From Flavobacterium sp. (GTDB taxonomy: Bacteria; Bacteroidota; Bacteroidia; Flavobacteriales; Flavobacteriaceae), in contig NZ_SEBR01000010.1 of the NCBI RefSeq assembly GCF_004295795.1, positions 62,001-126,000 of the forward strand: a DNA stretch of 64,000 nt, written 5' to 3'. Each line of letters opens with the position of its first letter. The first letter of the stretch is position 1. The notes beneath the pieces are model-generated. The model ran no database searches and was not told the origin of the DNA. It saw only the letters and a program-made list of their open reading frames with translations. The translations under genes were made by a program, and so were the position numbers. This document shows, one piece after another, positions 26,151-34,881 of the stretch.

Positions 26151-28139
26151 ATGATCTCAAAAGCATCCATAGATACCGTTTTCGAAACCGCACGCCTTGA
26201 GGAAGTCATTGGCGATTTCGTGCAATTGAAGCGCTCCGGATCGAACATGAAAGGCCTGAGTCCGTTTACGAATGAGCGCTCGCCTTCGTTCATGGTTTCT
26301 CCGGTGAAACAAATCTGGAAGGATTTTTCGTCAGGAAAAGGCGGAAACGTCGTGGCTTTTTTGATGGAACACGAGCATTTTACGTATCCGGAAGCCATCC
26401 GATATCTCGCCAAAAAGTACAACATCGAGATCGAGGAAACCGAAAGGACAGACGAAGATAAAGCGATCATGGACCAACGCGAGTCGATGTTTCTCGTCAC
26501 GGAATACGCCCAGAAGTACTTTCACGACATTTTGCTCCATTCCGAAGAAGGAAAAGCGATTGGCTTGAGCTATTTCAAGGAACGCGGTTTTAACCTCGAA
26601 ACGATCAACAAATTCGGACTCGGATATTCGCCTGAAGCTTGGGACGCGTTTTCGAAAGAAGCACTCGGAAAAGGCTACAAACTCGAATTTCTGGACAAGA
26701 CAGGGATGACGATCGTGCGCGAAGACGGACGAACGATCGACCGGTTCCGCCACCGCGTGATGTTTCCGATCCACAGTATGTCCGGACGCATTCTCGGTTT
26801 TGGCGGACGCATCCTCACAAACGACAAAAAAGTCGCCAAATACCTGAATTCGCCCGAATCTGACATTTATCACAAGAGCAAAGTGCTTTACGGGATTTTT
26901 CAGGCCAAGCAAGCGATCGCCAAACTCGACAATTGTTATCTTGTGGAAGGTTACACCGATGTCATCCAGTTCAACCAGGCCGGAATCGAGAACGTCGTCG
27001 CTTCATCGGGAACGGCTTTGACGCCAGACCAAATCCGTCTGATAAGCCGTCTGACGAAAAACATCACAGTGCTTTTTGACGGTGACGCGGCCGGTTTGCG
27101 AGCTTCGGTTCGAGGAATCGACTTGATCCTTGAAGAAGGCATGAACGTAAAAGTCTGCACGTTTCCCGACGGTGAAGATCCGGATAGTTTCGCGCGCAAG
27201 ACGCCTCACGGTGATTTGGTGGAATATCTCGCTAAAAACGCCAAGGATTTCATCCAGTTCAAGGCAACTTTGCTTGTGGACGAAGCCCAGAACGATCCGG
27301 TGAAAAAGGCGGGATTGATCCGTGATATGGTTACGAGTATTTCCAAGATTCCAGATCGCATCCAAAGGGAAATCTATATTCAGGAATGCGCCCGCATCAT
27401 GGATATTTCCGAACAGGTTTTGGTCAGCACTTTGGCGCAACTCGTCCAAAAGGACATTGAAGACGCGGGCAAAAAGCTGAAACAGGACCAAAAGGAGAAA
27501 GCTTTCGAAGTCGTTAGGAATGAAGAAGGCGAACAGGTTCACGAAAAAGTCGACGTCTTGTATGAGCTCGAGCGCAAAATTCTAGAGATGTTGCTGCTTT
27601 ACGGACACAAGACAGAAGAATTCGACGACGTTGTTTTCGAGGCGAACGAGGAAGGCGAAATCAAAGAAGTGCCGATAAAGAAAGAATACAAGGTTTTTGA
27701 ACGCATTTTCCTGAGTTTGCAGGAAGACGAAACCGAATTGGGAAATGCGCAGTTCAAGGGCATTTATGACAATCTGATCGCCTTTTATCAGCAAAACGAT
27801 GAGTTTGTGCCCGATCAATATATAGCGCAACTTCCGCCTGAATTTTCGTCAGAAGTTACCGATATTTTAATGGTGGACGAACGCGAACAACTCCACAATT
27901 GGGATTCGCAGAACATTGTCGTCAAATTGAAGGATCAGTCGATTTCACAATACGTGTCTGAAACCATCCTGACTTTGAGATGGTTTCTCGTAGACCGTAT
28001 CATAAATGAACTCAAGAATGGTTTGTCTCAGGAAGCCGAATCTGACAACTCGGAATCACTGTCGATGGCCATGGATTATTACGCGCTTATAAACTCGTTC
28101 TCGAAAAAATTGGGAAGAGTCATGACGCGTTACAGTTAG
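26151..28139 (+). CDS. dnaG: DNA primase with degenerate zinc-finger positions
   Basis: A 662-residue replicative primase that makes RNA primers at the fork. The N-terminal CHC2-type domain (1-100) aligns with the family over GLSPFTNERSPSF and KQIWKDFSSGKGG. However, the residues where zinc-binding Cys/His normally sit are Ser37, Thr40, Asp58 and Ser61. The catalytic TOPRIM core follows (LGFGGRI, YLVEGYTDVIQ with the catalytic Glu, VASSGTALT, VLFDGDAAGLRAS with the DxD-type acid pair). The C-terminal third (about 430-662), the helicase-binding region, is acidic and helical. A near-consensus -7 box, TATCTTTC, is near 26093. The stop overlaps the end of the response-regulator gene by four bases. 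Confidence 0.95.
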   Translation: MISKASIDTVFETARLEEVIGDFVQLKRSGSNMKGLSPFTNERSPSFMVSPVKQIWKDFSSGKGGNVVAFLMEHEHFTYPEAIRYLAKKYNIEIEETERTDEDKAIMDQRESMFLVTEYAQKYFHDILLHSEEGKAIGLSYFKERGFNLETINKFGLGYSPEAWDAFSKEALGKGYKLEFLDKTGMTIVREDGRTIDRFRHRVMFPIHSMSGRILGFGGRILTNDKKVAKYLNSPESDIYHKSKVLYGIFQAKQAIAKLDNCYLVEGYTDVIQFNQAGIENVVASSGTALTPDQIRLISRLTKNITVLFDGDAAGLRASVRGIDLILEEGMNVKVCTFPDGEDPDSFARKTPHGDLVEYLAKNAKDFIQFKATLLVDEAQNDPVKKAGLIRDMVTSISKIPDRIQREIYIQECARIMDISEQVLVSTLAQLVQKDIEDAGKKLKQDQKEKAFEVVRNEEGEQVHEKVDVLYELERKILEMLLLYGHKTEEFDDVVFEANEEGEIKEVPIKKEYKVFERIFLSLQEDETELGNAQFKGIYDNLIAFYQQNDEFVPDQYIAQLPPEFSSEVTDILMVDEREQLHNWDSQNIVVKLKDQSISQYVSETILTLRWFLVDRIINELKNGLSQEAESDNSESLSMAMDYYALINSFSKKLGRVMTRYS

Positions 28140-28765
28140 ACAATTTCGAGCGTTTTGGCTTTGTTGACCAAGTCTACAAGATTCGTTACGTTGAGTTTCG
28201 TAAGCAATCTCAGTTTGTAAGTACTCACCGTCTTTTCGTTCAGATTCAGGATTTTCGAAATCTCGTTGTTTTTCTTACCGTCGCTCAAATAGCGCAAAAC
28301 CTCAATTTCACGATTCGACAATTTTCTATACAAACGCTCGCTCTTGTTTTGTTTGGCGATAAGGGCGAGGTTTTTCTTGATGGAATCGCTTAGCATGATC
28401 GTTCCGTTGTGTACTTTTTGGATCGTCACGCCCAAAGTTTCGAGCTTTGAGGATTTGTGGACGAATCCGGAGACGCCGGACTTGATTGCGTTCGGAGCGT
28501 AGATTTGCTCGGAAAGGCTTGTGAAAATGATGATTTTTGTTTTCGGATTGTTCTTTATGATCGATTTCACTTCATAAATACTCGTCAATCCGTCGAGTTC
28601 GAGGTCGAGAATCAACACGTCGATTTGTTTGTTGCGGAGCGCCTCGGGAATCATGAAGAAATTCCCAACGTTGGAAACGATATGGATTTCGGGGTGATCT
28701 TTGAAATAGGATTTTACCCCAAAGTGTACCACCGGATAATTGTCGGCCAAACAAACATTGATCAT
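28136..28765 (-). CDS. NarL/LuxR-family response regulator
   Basis: A 209-residue two-domain regulator. The receiver domain (about 1-120) has LADNYPVVHFG, the phospho-accepting Asp in VLILDLELDG (near residue 53), and KIIIFTS plus the HK pair in GFVHKSS (Thr/Ser and Lys positions). A LuxR-type helix-turn-helix follows at about 143-205 (LSNREIEVLRYLSDGKKNNEISKILNLNEKTVSTYKLRL). No histidine kinase is encoded next to it, so it is an orphan in this window. It converges on dnaG with a 4-base overlap. Confidence 0.92.
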   Translation of the reverse strand: MINVCLADNYPVVHFGVKSYFKDHPEIHIVSNVGNFFMIPEALRNKQIDVLILDLELDGLTSIYEVKSIIKNNPKTKIIIFTSLSEQIYAPNAIKSGVSGFVHKSSKLETLGVTIQKVHNGTIMLSDSIKKNLALIAKQNKSERLYRKLSNREIEVLRYLSDGKKNNEISKILNLNEKTVSTYKLRLLTKLNVTNLVDLVNKAKTLEIV

Positions 28766-28851
28766 AACAACAATTTTTAATTATTAAACGCCTCTTGGGG
28801 TAATCAAATGTAGAAAAAAAATGAATTCCGTTAAAAAATTATGTTAAAATC

Positions 28852-29658
28852 TTACTTAAGATTTATCGGAATCTCGCAAACGGGAATCGGCAACATCTTG
28901 TGTTTGTTCGACTTATTGAATTTTTGGAAGATTTCAAACGCCTCTTTTTCGCGTCCTGCGAACATTTCCGATGTCTTTCCTTGCTCAGATTCACGCATTG
29001 CCCACTCGAGTTCGTCGTAGGAAGCGCCAAGTTGGTCTTCGTCAGAACGGTCGTCCTGAAACAAACCATCCGTCGGCGGAGCGACCAAAATCGCTTCGGG
29101 AACGCCCAGAAATTCCGCCAATGCATAAACATCCGACTTCATCAAATCTGCAATTGGGCTCAAATCGACGCCTCCGTCTCCGTATTTCGTGAAAAATCCT
29201 ACGCCAAAATCCTCGACTTTATTTCCGGTTCCCGCTACCAGAAGCCCGTGAATTCCCGCGTGGTAGTATAAAGTAGACATTCTCAGTCGCGCTCTTGTGT
29301 TGGCCAAAGTGAGAAACAGCGCGTGTTCGTTGCTTGAAGTTGGAACCGCAGCTTTGAAGGTCTCAAAAACGGGAGTCAAATCGGTACGCACATCGGATAC
29401 GTTGTCAAATTTTTCCTTCAACCGCGAAATGTGTTCCTGGGCGCGCGTTACGTGATGTGGCGGCTGATGGATCGGCATTTCGACGCACAACGTCTTGAAA
29501 CCCGTTCTAGCACAAAGCGATGAAGTGACTGCCGAATCGATTCCGCCGGAAATTCCTACAACAAAACCGTTCACTTTCGCGTTTTCGGCATACGTCTTGA
29601 GCCAATTCACTATATATTCAACTGTTTCGGCTGCCTTAATCGAGCTTTTTTTGGGCAT
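28852..29658 (-). CDS. nadE: NAD+ synthase (ammonia-dependent type)
   Basis: A 268-residue enzyme that amidates deamido-NAD. The PP-loop is VVGISGGIDSAVTS (about 33-46), and LVAGTGNKVEDFGVGFFTKYGDGGVDLSPIADLMKS is the signature around the substrate site. It has no N-terminal nitrilase/glutaminase domain, so it should use ammonia. The start MPKKSSIKAAE is chosen because upstream residues are not family-like. It is divergent from gldB, the arrangement I recall from gliding Flavobacteria. Confidence 0.95.
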   Translation of the reverse strand: MPKKSSIKAAETVEYIVNWLKTYAENAKVNGFVVGISGGIDSAVTSSLCARTGFKTLCVEMPIHQPPHHVTRAQEHISRLKEKFDNVSDVRTDLTPVFETFKAAVPTSSNEHALFLTLANTRARLRMSTLYYHAGIHGLLVAGTGNKVEDFGVGFFTKYGDGGVDLSPIADLMKSDVYALAEFLGVPEAILVAPPTDGLFQDDRSDEDQLGASYDELEWAMRESEQGKTSEMFAGREKEAFEIFQKFNKSNKHKMLPIPVCEIPINLK

Positions 29659-29659
29659 A

Positions 29660-29686
29660 TTGCTGTGGTTTTTTCCGGTATATTTG
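29660..29686 (+). promoter_or_regulatory. Candidate promoter of gldB
   Basis: TATATTTG at 29679-29686 matches TAnnTTTG. The nearest TTG (29660-29662) is 16 bases upstream, shorter than ideal. Start codon at 29722. Confidence 0.45.
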
Positions 29687-29721
29687 CACCCGGATTTTGG
29701 TAGCGCTAATTTAATCAACAA

Positions 29722-30681
29722 ATGAGGAATCTGCTTACATTTTTAAGTTTAATTGTGCTTCTCGCTTCGTGCGACAAGAGGTCGGAAATTGAGAAAAAAG
29801 TCGAAGAGACGCCTGTGAATATGAAGGTCGTTCGCTTTGATAAGGCTTTTTTTGGGTCGAAGCCCGATGAAATACAGGACTTGCGCTATGAGTATCCGTT
29901 TTTCTTTCCAGATCCTTCTAACGCGCCTTATGTCGAAAGACTGAACGATCCGCTTTGGAAGGAAGTCTATTCGGAGACCGAAAAAAAGTTCGGAAACTTC
30001 GCATCGGAACAACAAAAAATCGAGGATCTTTTCAAGCACTTCAAGTATTACTTCCCAAAAACAAACACTCCGACGGTTTTCACGGTTATCGGAAACATGG
30101 ATTATTCGAACAAAGTGCTGTTCAAACACGATACTTTGGTAGTTTCGCTCGAACTTTATTTAGGAGAAAACCATAAGTTCTATACCGGCGAATTTCCCGA
30201 ATATCTGCGCCGCAATTTCGACGAAAAACAAATGCTTCCCGATATCGTGAACGCTTGGTCGCAGTTCAAGATCGCTCCGCCTGACAATACGTTTTTGGGT
30301 CAGATGGTCTACTTCGGAAAGCAACTTTACCTCAAGGATATTTTCCTGCCTGATGTTGCCGACAATGAAAAAATAGGCTATTCCCAACCGCAATACGACT
30401 GGTGTAATGAGAATGAAGGTTACATCTGGTCTTACTTTATAGAGAGCCAAACTTTGTACGACACCGACCAAAAACTGGCCGAACGTTTCCTCGCACAGGC
30501 GCCTTTCTCGAAGTTCTATCTCGAGATCGACAATGAAAGTCCTGGGCGCGTTGGGCAATATATCGGCTGGCAAATCGTGAAAAGTTATATAGACAACAAT
30601 AAAGCGTCGGTTCAGGATCTTTTGAAGACCGATGCGCGAACCATTTTTGAAAAATCGAGATACAAACCAAAAAAATCATGA
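29722..30681 (+). CDS. gldB: Gliding motility lipoprotein GldB
   Basis: A 319-residue lipoprotein (lipobox LLASC, Cys17) required for gliding motility in Flavobacterium johnsoniae; its precise biochemical role is not settled. Family-typical stretches are VRFDKAFFG, RYEYPFFFPDPSN, NPVDYSNKVLF-like NMDYSNKVLFKHDTLVVSLELYLG, and MVYFGKQLYLKDIFLPDVAD near the middle. The C-terminus ends PGRVGQYIGWQIVKSY. The following gene, gldC, overlaps by four bases, matching the known gldB-gldC pair. Confidence 0.93.
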   Translation: MRNLLTFLSLIVLLASCDKRSEIEKKVEETPVNMKVVRFDKAFFGSKPDEIQDLRYEYPFFFPDPSNAPYVERLNDPLWKEVYSETEKKFGNFASEQQKIEDLFKHFKYYFPKTNTPTVFTVIGNMDYSNKVLFKHDTLVVSLELYLGENHKFYTGEFPEYLRRNFDEKQMLPDIVNAWSQFKIAPPDNTFLGQMVYFGKQLYLKDIFLPDVADNEKIGYSQPQYDWCNENEGYIWSYFIESQTLYDTDQKLAERFLAQAPFSKFYLEIDNESPGRVGQYIGWQIVKSYIDNNKASVQDLLKTDARTIFEKSRYKPKKS

Positions 30682-31016
30682 GCAAGCTTCGCAATTCCGA
30701 AATAAAAGTTACTATTGCACTCGACGACAACCACGTGCCTGAAAAGATGTATTGGTCGGCCCAGGACGGTGGCGTCGTAAACGAAAGGGCCAAGGCGATG
30801 TTGTTGTCGCTTTGGGATCACAAAACCCAGGAAACGCTTCGCATCGACCTTTGGACGAAAGACATGCCGGTAGATGAAATGAAGAAATTTTTCCACCAGA
30901 CGCTGGTCGCTTTGTCGGATACGTTCCAACGTGCCACCGATGACGAGAAAATGGCCGATTCCATGCGTGATTTCTGCGAATATTTTGCCGAGAAGATGGA
31001 ACTGTCCAAGAAATAG
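30678..31016 (+). CDS. gldC: Gliding motility protein GldC
   Basis: A 112-residue soluble protein with no signal peptide. IKVTIALDDNHVPEKMYWSA, NERAKAMLLSLWDHKTQETL and RIDLWTKDMPVDEMKKFF match GldC as I recall it. In F. johnsoniae GldC enhances but is not strictly essential for motility. It starts inside the end of gldB. Confidence 0.92.
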   Translation: MSKLRNSEIKVTIALDDNHVPEKMYWSAQDGGVVNERAKAMLLSLWDHKTQETLRIDLWTKDMPVDEMKKFFHQTLVALSDTFQRATDDEKMADSMRDFCEYFAEKMELSKK

Positions 31017-31040
31017 CAACCTTTAACCAAACACCAATAA

Positions 31041-31631
31041 ATGAAGAATTTTACTAAAATCACGCTTGCGGCTTTGGCGGCGGTGATGATGAGCTGTAGC
31101 GGAGACGATTCGGGAAGTCCGGCAAACGGAAGTTGCGAGACTGACGTGGCTTGGTTGCAATCGGGCAAGTTCGTTGACTACAAATTGTCGCAATTCGGAT
31201 TCGACGCCGGATCGATGAAAATGTCTTTCGGAAACTGCAACGGTGACGGATTTGTCACCACACGTGAGATGCGCGATCCAAACGGAACCGTGGTTTCCAC
31301 TACAAGCGATCTTATTTTCCAGGACGGAAATTTCGTGAAAAACGACGTTGGTTCTGACGGAATCGACATCACCACACTTTACAAAAAGAACGCGGCTTTG
31401 GGCGATATCTGGACTGAAACCAGAACCGATGGACGCGTGATCACTCACGAAGTAGTCAATATGGACTCGACTGTGACAGTTCCGGCCGGTACTTTTCACT
31501 GCAAGGTTTACAAGTACACGACTTCGACAGCCGCAAACGAATCATACATTTTCTGGAGCGACGAGATTGGGCAAATTATGGAAGACGCCGGTTTCTTCAA
31601 ATTGGAGTTGCAAAACCACAATTACAATTGA
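31041..31631 (+). CDS. Lipoprotein of unknown function
   Basis: A 196-residue lipoprotein (lipobox AVMMSC, Cys18) with a Ser/Gly/Asp-rich linker (SGDDSGSPANGS). The beta-rich domain includes DFVTTREMRDPNGTVVSTTS, GDIWTETRTDGRVITHEVV and VTVPAGTFHCKVYKYTTS, resembling small DUF-type beta-sandwich proteins of Bacteroidota. It is 24 bases downstream of gldC in the same direction and precedes a strong terminator, so it may be the end of the gldB transcript. Confidence 0.65.
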   Translation: MKNFTKITLAALAAVMMSCSGDDSGSPANGSCETDVAWLQSGKFVDYKLSQFGFDAGSMKMSFGNCNGDGFVTTREMRDPNGTVVSTTSDLIFQDGNFVKNDVGSDGIDITTLYKKNAALGDIWTETRTDGRVITHEVVNMDSTVTVPAGTFHCKVYKYTTSTAANESYIFWSDEIGQIMEDAGFFKLELQNHNYN

Positions 31632-31650
31632 TCGACTATTTAAAAAATGG

Positions 31651-31683
31651 AAAAGCGACCCGGAATGGTCGCTTTTTTTATGC
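31651..31683 (+). terminator. Terminator after the gldBC-lipoprotein unit
   Basis: A perfect 10-bp stem (31651-31660 with 31667-31676, AAAAGCGACC with GGTCGCTTTT), loop CGGAAT, then T-run. The A-rich left arm means it could also serve the convergent engB gene. Confidence 0.85.
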
Positions 31684-31715
31684 TTTGAATTGTGTAGTTG
31701 TTTACTCGTCGCAGA

Positions 31716-32330
31716 TTAAAATCCCTCGCTGAAAACCTGCTTGTTCACATCGTCAATAAAACTCAAAAGTTCATCTTTGCCGGTTTTGTCTTCGGACGAA
31801 GTTATAAAGTGCTGGGGCATTTCTTCCCAATTGTTGGCCAGCAAGGCCTTTCTGTAATTGGCGACCATTTCTTGGGCTTTTACTTTTCCTATTTTGTCAG
31901 CTTTGGTGAAGACGATGCAAAACGGAACTTCGATCGTGCCGAGGTAATTGATGAATTCCAAATCGATTTTTTGGACTTCATGCCTGATGTCGACGAGGAC
32001 AAAAGCGCATGTTAGGTTCTCGCGTTTCTCGAAATATTCGGTAATGAATTTCTGGAAAGTCGACTTTATGGTTTTCGACACCTTGGCGTATCCGTAGCCG
32101 GGCAAATCGACCAAGAACCAATTCTGGTTGATCTTGAAATGGTTGATTAGCTGGGTTTTCCCCGGTCGGCCGGAGGTTTTGGCCAAGTGCTTGTGGTTCG
32201 TGATCATGTTGATCAGCGACGATTTCCCGACGTTCGAGCGTCCGATGAATGCGTATTCCGGGAGCGGTTCGTTCGGGCATTTTTTCGGGTCTGAATTACT
32301 TATGACGAATTCTGCAGTGTTGATCTTCAT
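31716..32330 (-). CDS. engB: Ribosome-biogenesis GTPase YsxC/EngB
   Basis: A 204-residue TRAFAC GTPase needed for large-subunit assembly. Motifs: FIGRSNVGKSSLIN (G1, about 30-43), GKTQLIN with Thr (G2), VDLPGYGYAKV (G3), FTKADKIGK (G4) and ITSSEDKTG (G5). The start MKINTAEFV is chosen by family similarity; a TATCTTTG box (32349-32356, minus strand) lies about 20 bases upstream. Monocistronic. Confidence 0.95.
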   Translation of the reverse strand: MKINTAEFVISNSDPKKCPNEPLPEYAFIGRSNVGKSSLINMITNHKHLAKTSGRPGKTQLINHFKINQNWFLVDLPGYGYAKVSKTIKSTFQKFITEYFEKRENLTCAFVLVDIRHEVQKIDLEFINYLGTIEVPFCIVFTKADKIGKVKAQEMVANYRKALLANNWEEMPQHFITSSEDKTGKDELLSFIDDVNKQVFSEGF

Positions 32331-32366
32331 TTGAATCGTTTTGACTGGCAAAGATACTTTTAAAGA

Positions 32367-33160
32367 AATGAACTCTTGGATTGGATATTGAAATCTTTGG
32401 GAAGTCGCCGATATTTTTGATTCCGGCAGAAAAGAAGACCACCACCACCCGCCCGCAATTTATCGGGATTTTGGGCAATTCAAGTACAGGAAATCTGTAA
32501 AAAATCTCAAATGAAGGTGAGTTGTCAAATCGTTCAAAAGTAGGCTAGTCGTTCAGGTGCGATCAGCCAGTTCACAGGGCCAAAAATTATCGGCAAGCCA
32601 GCTATTTTTGACTCCGGCAGAAAAAAATACCACCACCACCCGCCCGCAATTTATTGGGATTTTGGGCGGTTCGAGTACAGAAAATCTGTAAAAAATCTTA
32701 AATGAAGGTGAGTTGTCAAATCGTTCAAAAGTAGGCTAGTCGTTCAGGTGAGATCAGCCAGTTAATTAACCCAAAAATTATCGGCAAGCTGGCTAAATTG
32801 ACTCCGGTGGAAAAAATACCGCTACCACCCGCCCGCAATTTATGGGGATTTTGGGCGGTTCAAGTACAGAAAATCTGTAAAAAATCTTAAATGAAGGTGA
32901 GTTGTCAAATCGTTCAAAAGTAGGCTAGTCGTTCAGGTGAGATCAGCCAGTTAATTAACCCAAAGGTTATCGGCAAGCCAGCTATTTTTGACTCCGGTAG
33001 AAAAAATACCACCACCACCCGCCCGCAATTTATCGGGATTTTGGGCGGTTCAAGTACAGAAAATCCGTAAAAAATCTTAAATGAAGGTGAGTCGCCAAAT
33101 CGTTCAAAAGTAGACCAATCACTCAAATAAAATCGGCTAATTCACAACCCAAAAATCACC
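32367..33160. repeat. Four-copy tandem array, unit about 190 bp
   Basis: Corresponding points (CCGCCCGCAATTTAT) occur at 32449, 32641, 32829 and 33019, giving periods of 192, 188 and 190. Copies 1-3 are nearly identical; the start (32367-32448) is a partial unit and copy 4 decays after about 33110. Each unit has a GTGGTGG-rich tract (minus strand), a CCGCCC/GGGCGG hairpin (CAAGTTC-proximal; weaker in copy 1), the TACAGAAAATCTGTA palindrome (TACAGGAAATCTGTA in copy 1), and on the minus strand TACTTTTG, a TAnnTTTG match. No protein-coding gene is supported. The whole lies in the 920-base gap between engB and the hydrolase. Confidence 0.9.
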
Positions 33161-33230
33161 TCCAATTCAGTGCATCGGCGAAATCAACCCAACCAAAAAA
33201 TCCACCAACATTCTCAATCCAAAAACTCCA

Positions 33231-33250
33231 AAAAAAAAGTCCTTTCGGAC
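33231..33250 (-). terminator. Terminator after the alpha/beta hydrolase gene
   Basis: On the minus strand AGGTCC-GAAA-GGACTT (one G-T pair) is followed by eight T, right after the stop. Confidence 0.55.
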
Positions 33251-33253
33251 CTA

Positions 33254-34018
33254 TTATAAATGCTGCTTCTTAAGCCATTCGTGCATGATCCGATTGAACT
33301 CATCCGGATGCTCCATCATCGCGGCGTGCCCACATTTCTCGATCCAAAATAGATCAGAATGCGGCAACAACTGATGGAATTCCTCGGCAACTTCAGGCGG
33401 CGTAACCTTGTCTTCGGCGCCCCAAATCAAACAAGTGTGAATGTGCATCTTGGGCAAATCCTTGGCCATGTTGTGACGAATCGCACTCTTGGCAATCGTG
33501 AGCGTCTTGACCAATTTGAGTCTGTCGTTGGCGACCTGATAAACTTCCTCGACCAATTCCGGAGTGGCGATTTTAGGGTCGTAAAAAACTTCCTCAGCTT
33601 TTCTCTGGATGTAATCGCGGTCGCCACGGCGCGGGTAACTGTCGCCCATTGCAGCCTCGTACAAACCAGAGCTTCCGGTCAGGATCAAGCCCGACATTTT
33701 CTCCGGATAGGCCTTGGCATGGTACAAAGCAATGTGTCCGCCAAGAGAATTTCCCAGCAGGATCACGCGGTCAAAACCTTTGTAAGTAATGAAATCCTTG
33801 ACCCATTTCGCGAAAGCTTTCACGTTGGTCTTGAGGATGTTTTGGGTGTAAAGCGGCAATTCCGGGATGACAACTTTGTATCCGTGCTCGGGGAAATAGT
33901 CGAAAACGCCTCCAAAGTTGCTCAATCCGCCCATCAGTCCGTGCAAAACGATGATTGGCGTGCCTTCGCCGGCCTCGGTGTACTTGTATTTTCCCTCTTT
34001 GATAAGATCGTTATCCAT
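33254..34018 (-). CDS. Alpha/beta-fold hydrolase
   Basis: A 254-residue soluble hydrolase: IIVLHGLMGGLSNF (oxyanion region), LLGNSLGGHIAL (nucleophile elbow, Ser about 96), LIWGAEDKVTP (catalytic Asp) and KCGHAAMMEHPDEF (catalytic His). Substrate unknown; esterase or lactonase activity is the usual guess. The start MDNDLIKEG follows a TATCTTTG box (34045-34052, minus strand) about 27 bases upstream; the frame is open further upstream. It is divergent from mraZ. Confidence 0.88.
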   Translation of the reverse strand: MDNDLIKEGKYKYTEAGEGTPIIVLHGLMGGLSNFGGVFDYFPEHGYKVVIPELPLYTQNILKTNVKAFAKWVKDFITYKGFDRVILLGNSLGGHIALYHAKAYPEKMSGLILTGSSGLYEAAMGDSYPRRGDRDYIQRKAEEVFYDPKIATPELVEEVYQVANDRLKLVKTLTIAKSAIRHNMAKDLPKMHIHTCLIWGAEDKVTPPEVAEEFHQLLPHSDLFWIEKCGHAAMMEHPDEFNRIMHEWLKKQHL

Positions 34019-34301
34019 TAAAATTTCATTGTTCAGGTCGAGTGCAAAGATAGGAGTTTTGATGTTAGGCAATTGATTTTTTGACGTGTCCGATCGATTG
34101 ATTCCACAAGAATGACAATCAGTCAATTATCAACATTATCCCGCCATTTTCGGGCCTATTTGATTTTCGTCGGAAATTCTAAAATCCGTAAAATTCCAAA
34201 CCGGAAATCGACTTCTACCGAAATTAATTTTTAAAATATTTTAAAATCTTAATAATTCGTTAAACAATTAAGGCTCTTGGATTTGGGCGATAGGTGTGCA
34301 A

Positions 34302-34377
34302 GTGGGTGAAGAAATGGTAAAACTTATCAACACGTGGGAAAAAATGGTAAGATGTGGGAGGAATTGTTATATTTTTG
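34302..34377 (+). promoter_or_regulatory. Candidate MraZ operators and promoter of the dcw cluster
   Basis: GTGGG occurs at 34302, 34334 and 34354, the first two inside near-repeats reading GTGGGTGAAGAAATGGTAA and GTGGGAAAAAATGGTAA. A -7 box TATTTTTG lies at 34370-34377 without a good TTG -33. In other bacteria MraZ binds repeated TGGG-containing boxes just upstream of its own gene, so these are good operator candidates. Confidence 0.6.
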
Positions 34378-34401
34378 CTACAATCAAATCCAAAACTGCA
34401 G

Positions 34402-34881
34402 TTGGACGCAATTATAGGGACATACGAATGTAAAGCAGATGAGAAGGGAAGACTGGCCTTGCCGGCACCTTTGAAGAAGCAAATGGCTGCGTCGCTTCAG
34501 GATGGTTTCGTCTTGAAGCGTTCGGTTTTTCAGCCGTGCCTTGAGTTGTATCCGATGAGCGAATGGAACGCGATGATGGCTAAAATCAACAAGCTCAACA
34601 GGTTCGTGAAGAAGAACAACGATTTCATCCGACGCTTTACGGCAGGCGTGAAATTGGTGGAAGTCGATTCGGCCGGACGCTTGCTCATCGCAAAAGACTT
34701 GCAGCAATTTGCCCAGATCAAAGTCAAAGGCGACATCGTTTTGGCCTCGGCGGTGAACATCGTCGAGATTTGGGATAAAGAGCTTTACGAGAAATCGCTT
34801 GACAACAGTGAAATGGATTTTGCCGATCTGGCCGAAGATGTAATGGGAAACATGAATGATGGCGACAATGGAATATCATAA
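34402..34881 (+). CDS. mraZ: Transcriptional regulator MraZ
   Basis: A 159-residue protein with two SpoVT/AbrB-like halves: GTYECKADEKGRLALPAPLKK (about 5-25) and VKLVEVDSAGRLLIAKDL (about 88-105). It is the DNA-binding repressor that heads dcw clusters. The start is TTG at 34402 (M-DAIIGTYEC); the frame is open to a GTG at 34354, but that lies before the -7 box (34370-34377) and inside the candidate operators. It overlaps rsmH by 26 bases. Confidence 0.93.
   Translation: MDAIIGTYECKADEKGRLALPAPLKKQMAASLQDGFVLKRSVFQPCLELYPMSEWNAMMAKINKLNRFVKKNNDFIRRFTAGVKLVEVDSAGRLLIAKDLQQFAQIKVKGDIVLASAVNIVEIWDKELYEKSLDNSEMDFADLAEDVMGNMNDGDNGIS

Noticed and set aside
32914..33126. Small repeated minus-strand frames in the 190-bp array (KIPINCGRVVVVFF word)
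   Set aside because: The frame is not maintained through all copies and the start and end vary; the translation is a by-product of the repeat.
32367..33160. CRISPR array
   Set aside because: Units are about 190 bases and similar over their whole length; there are no short repeats with unique spacers and no cas genes.
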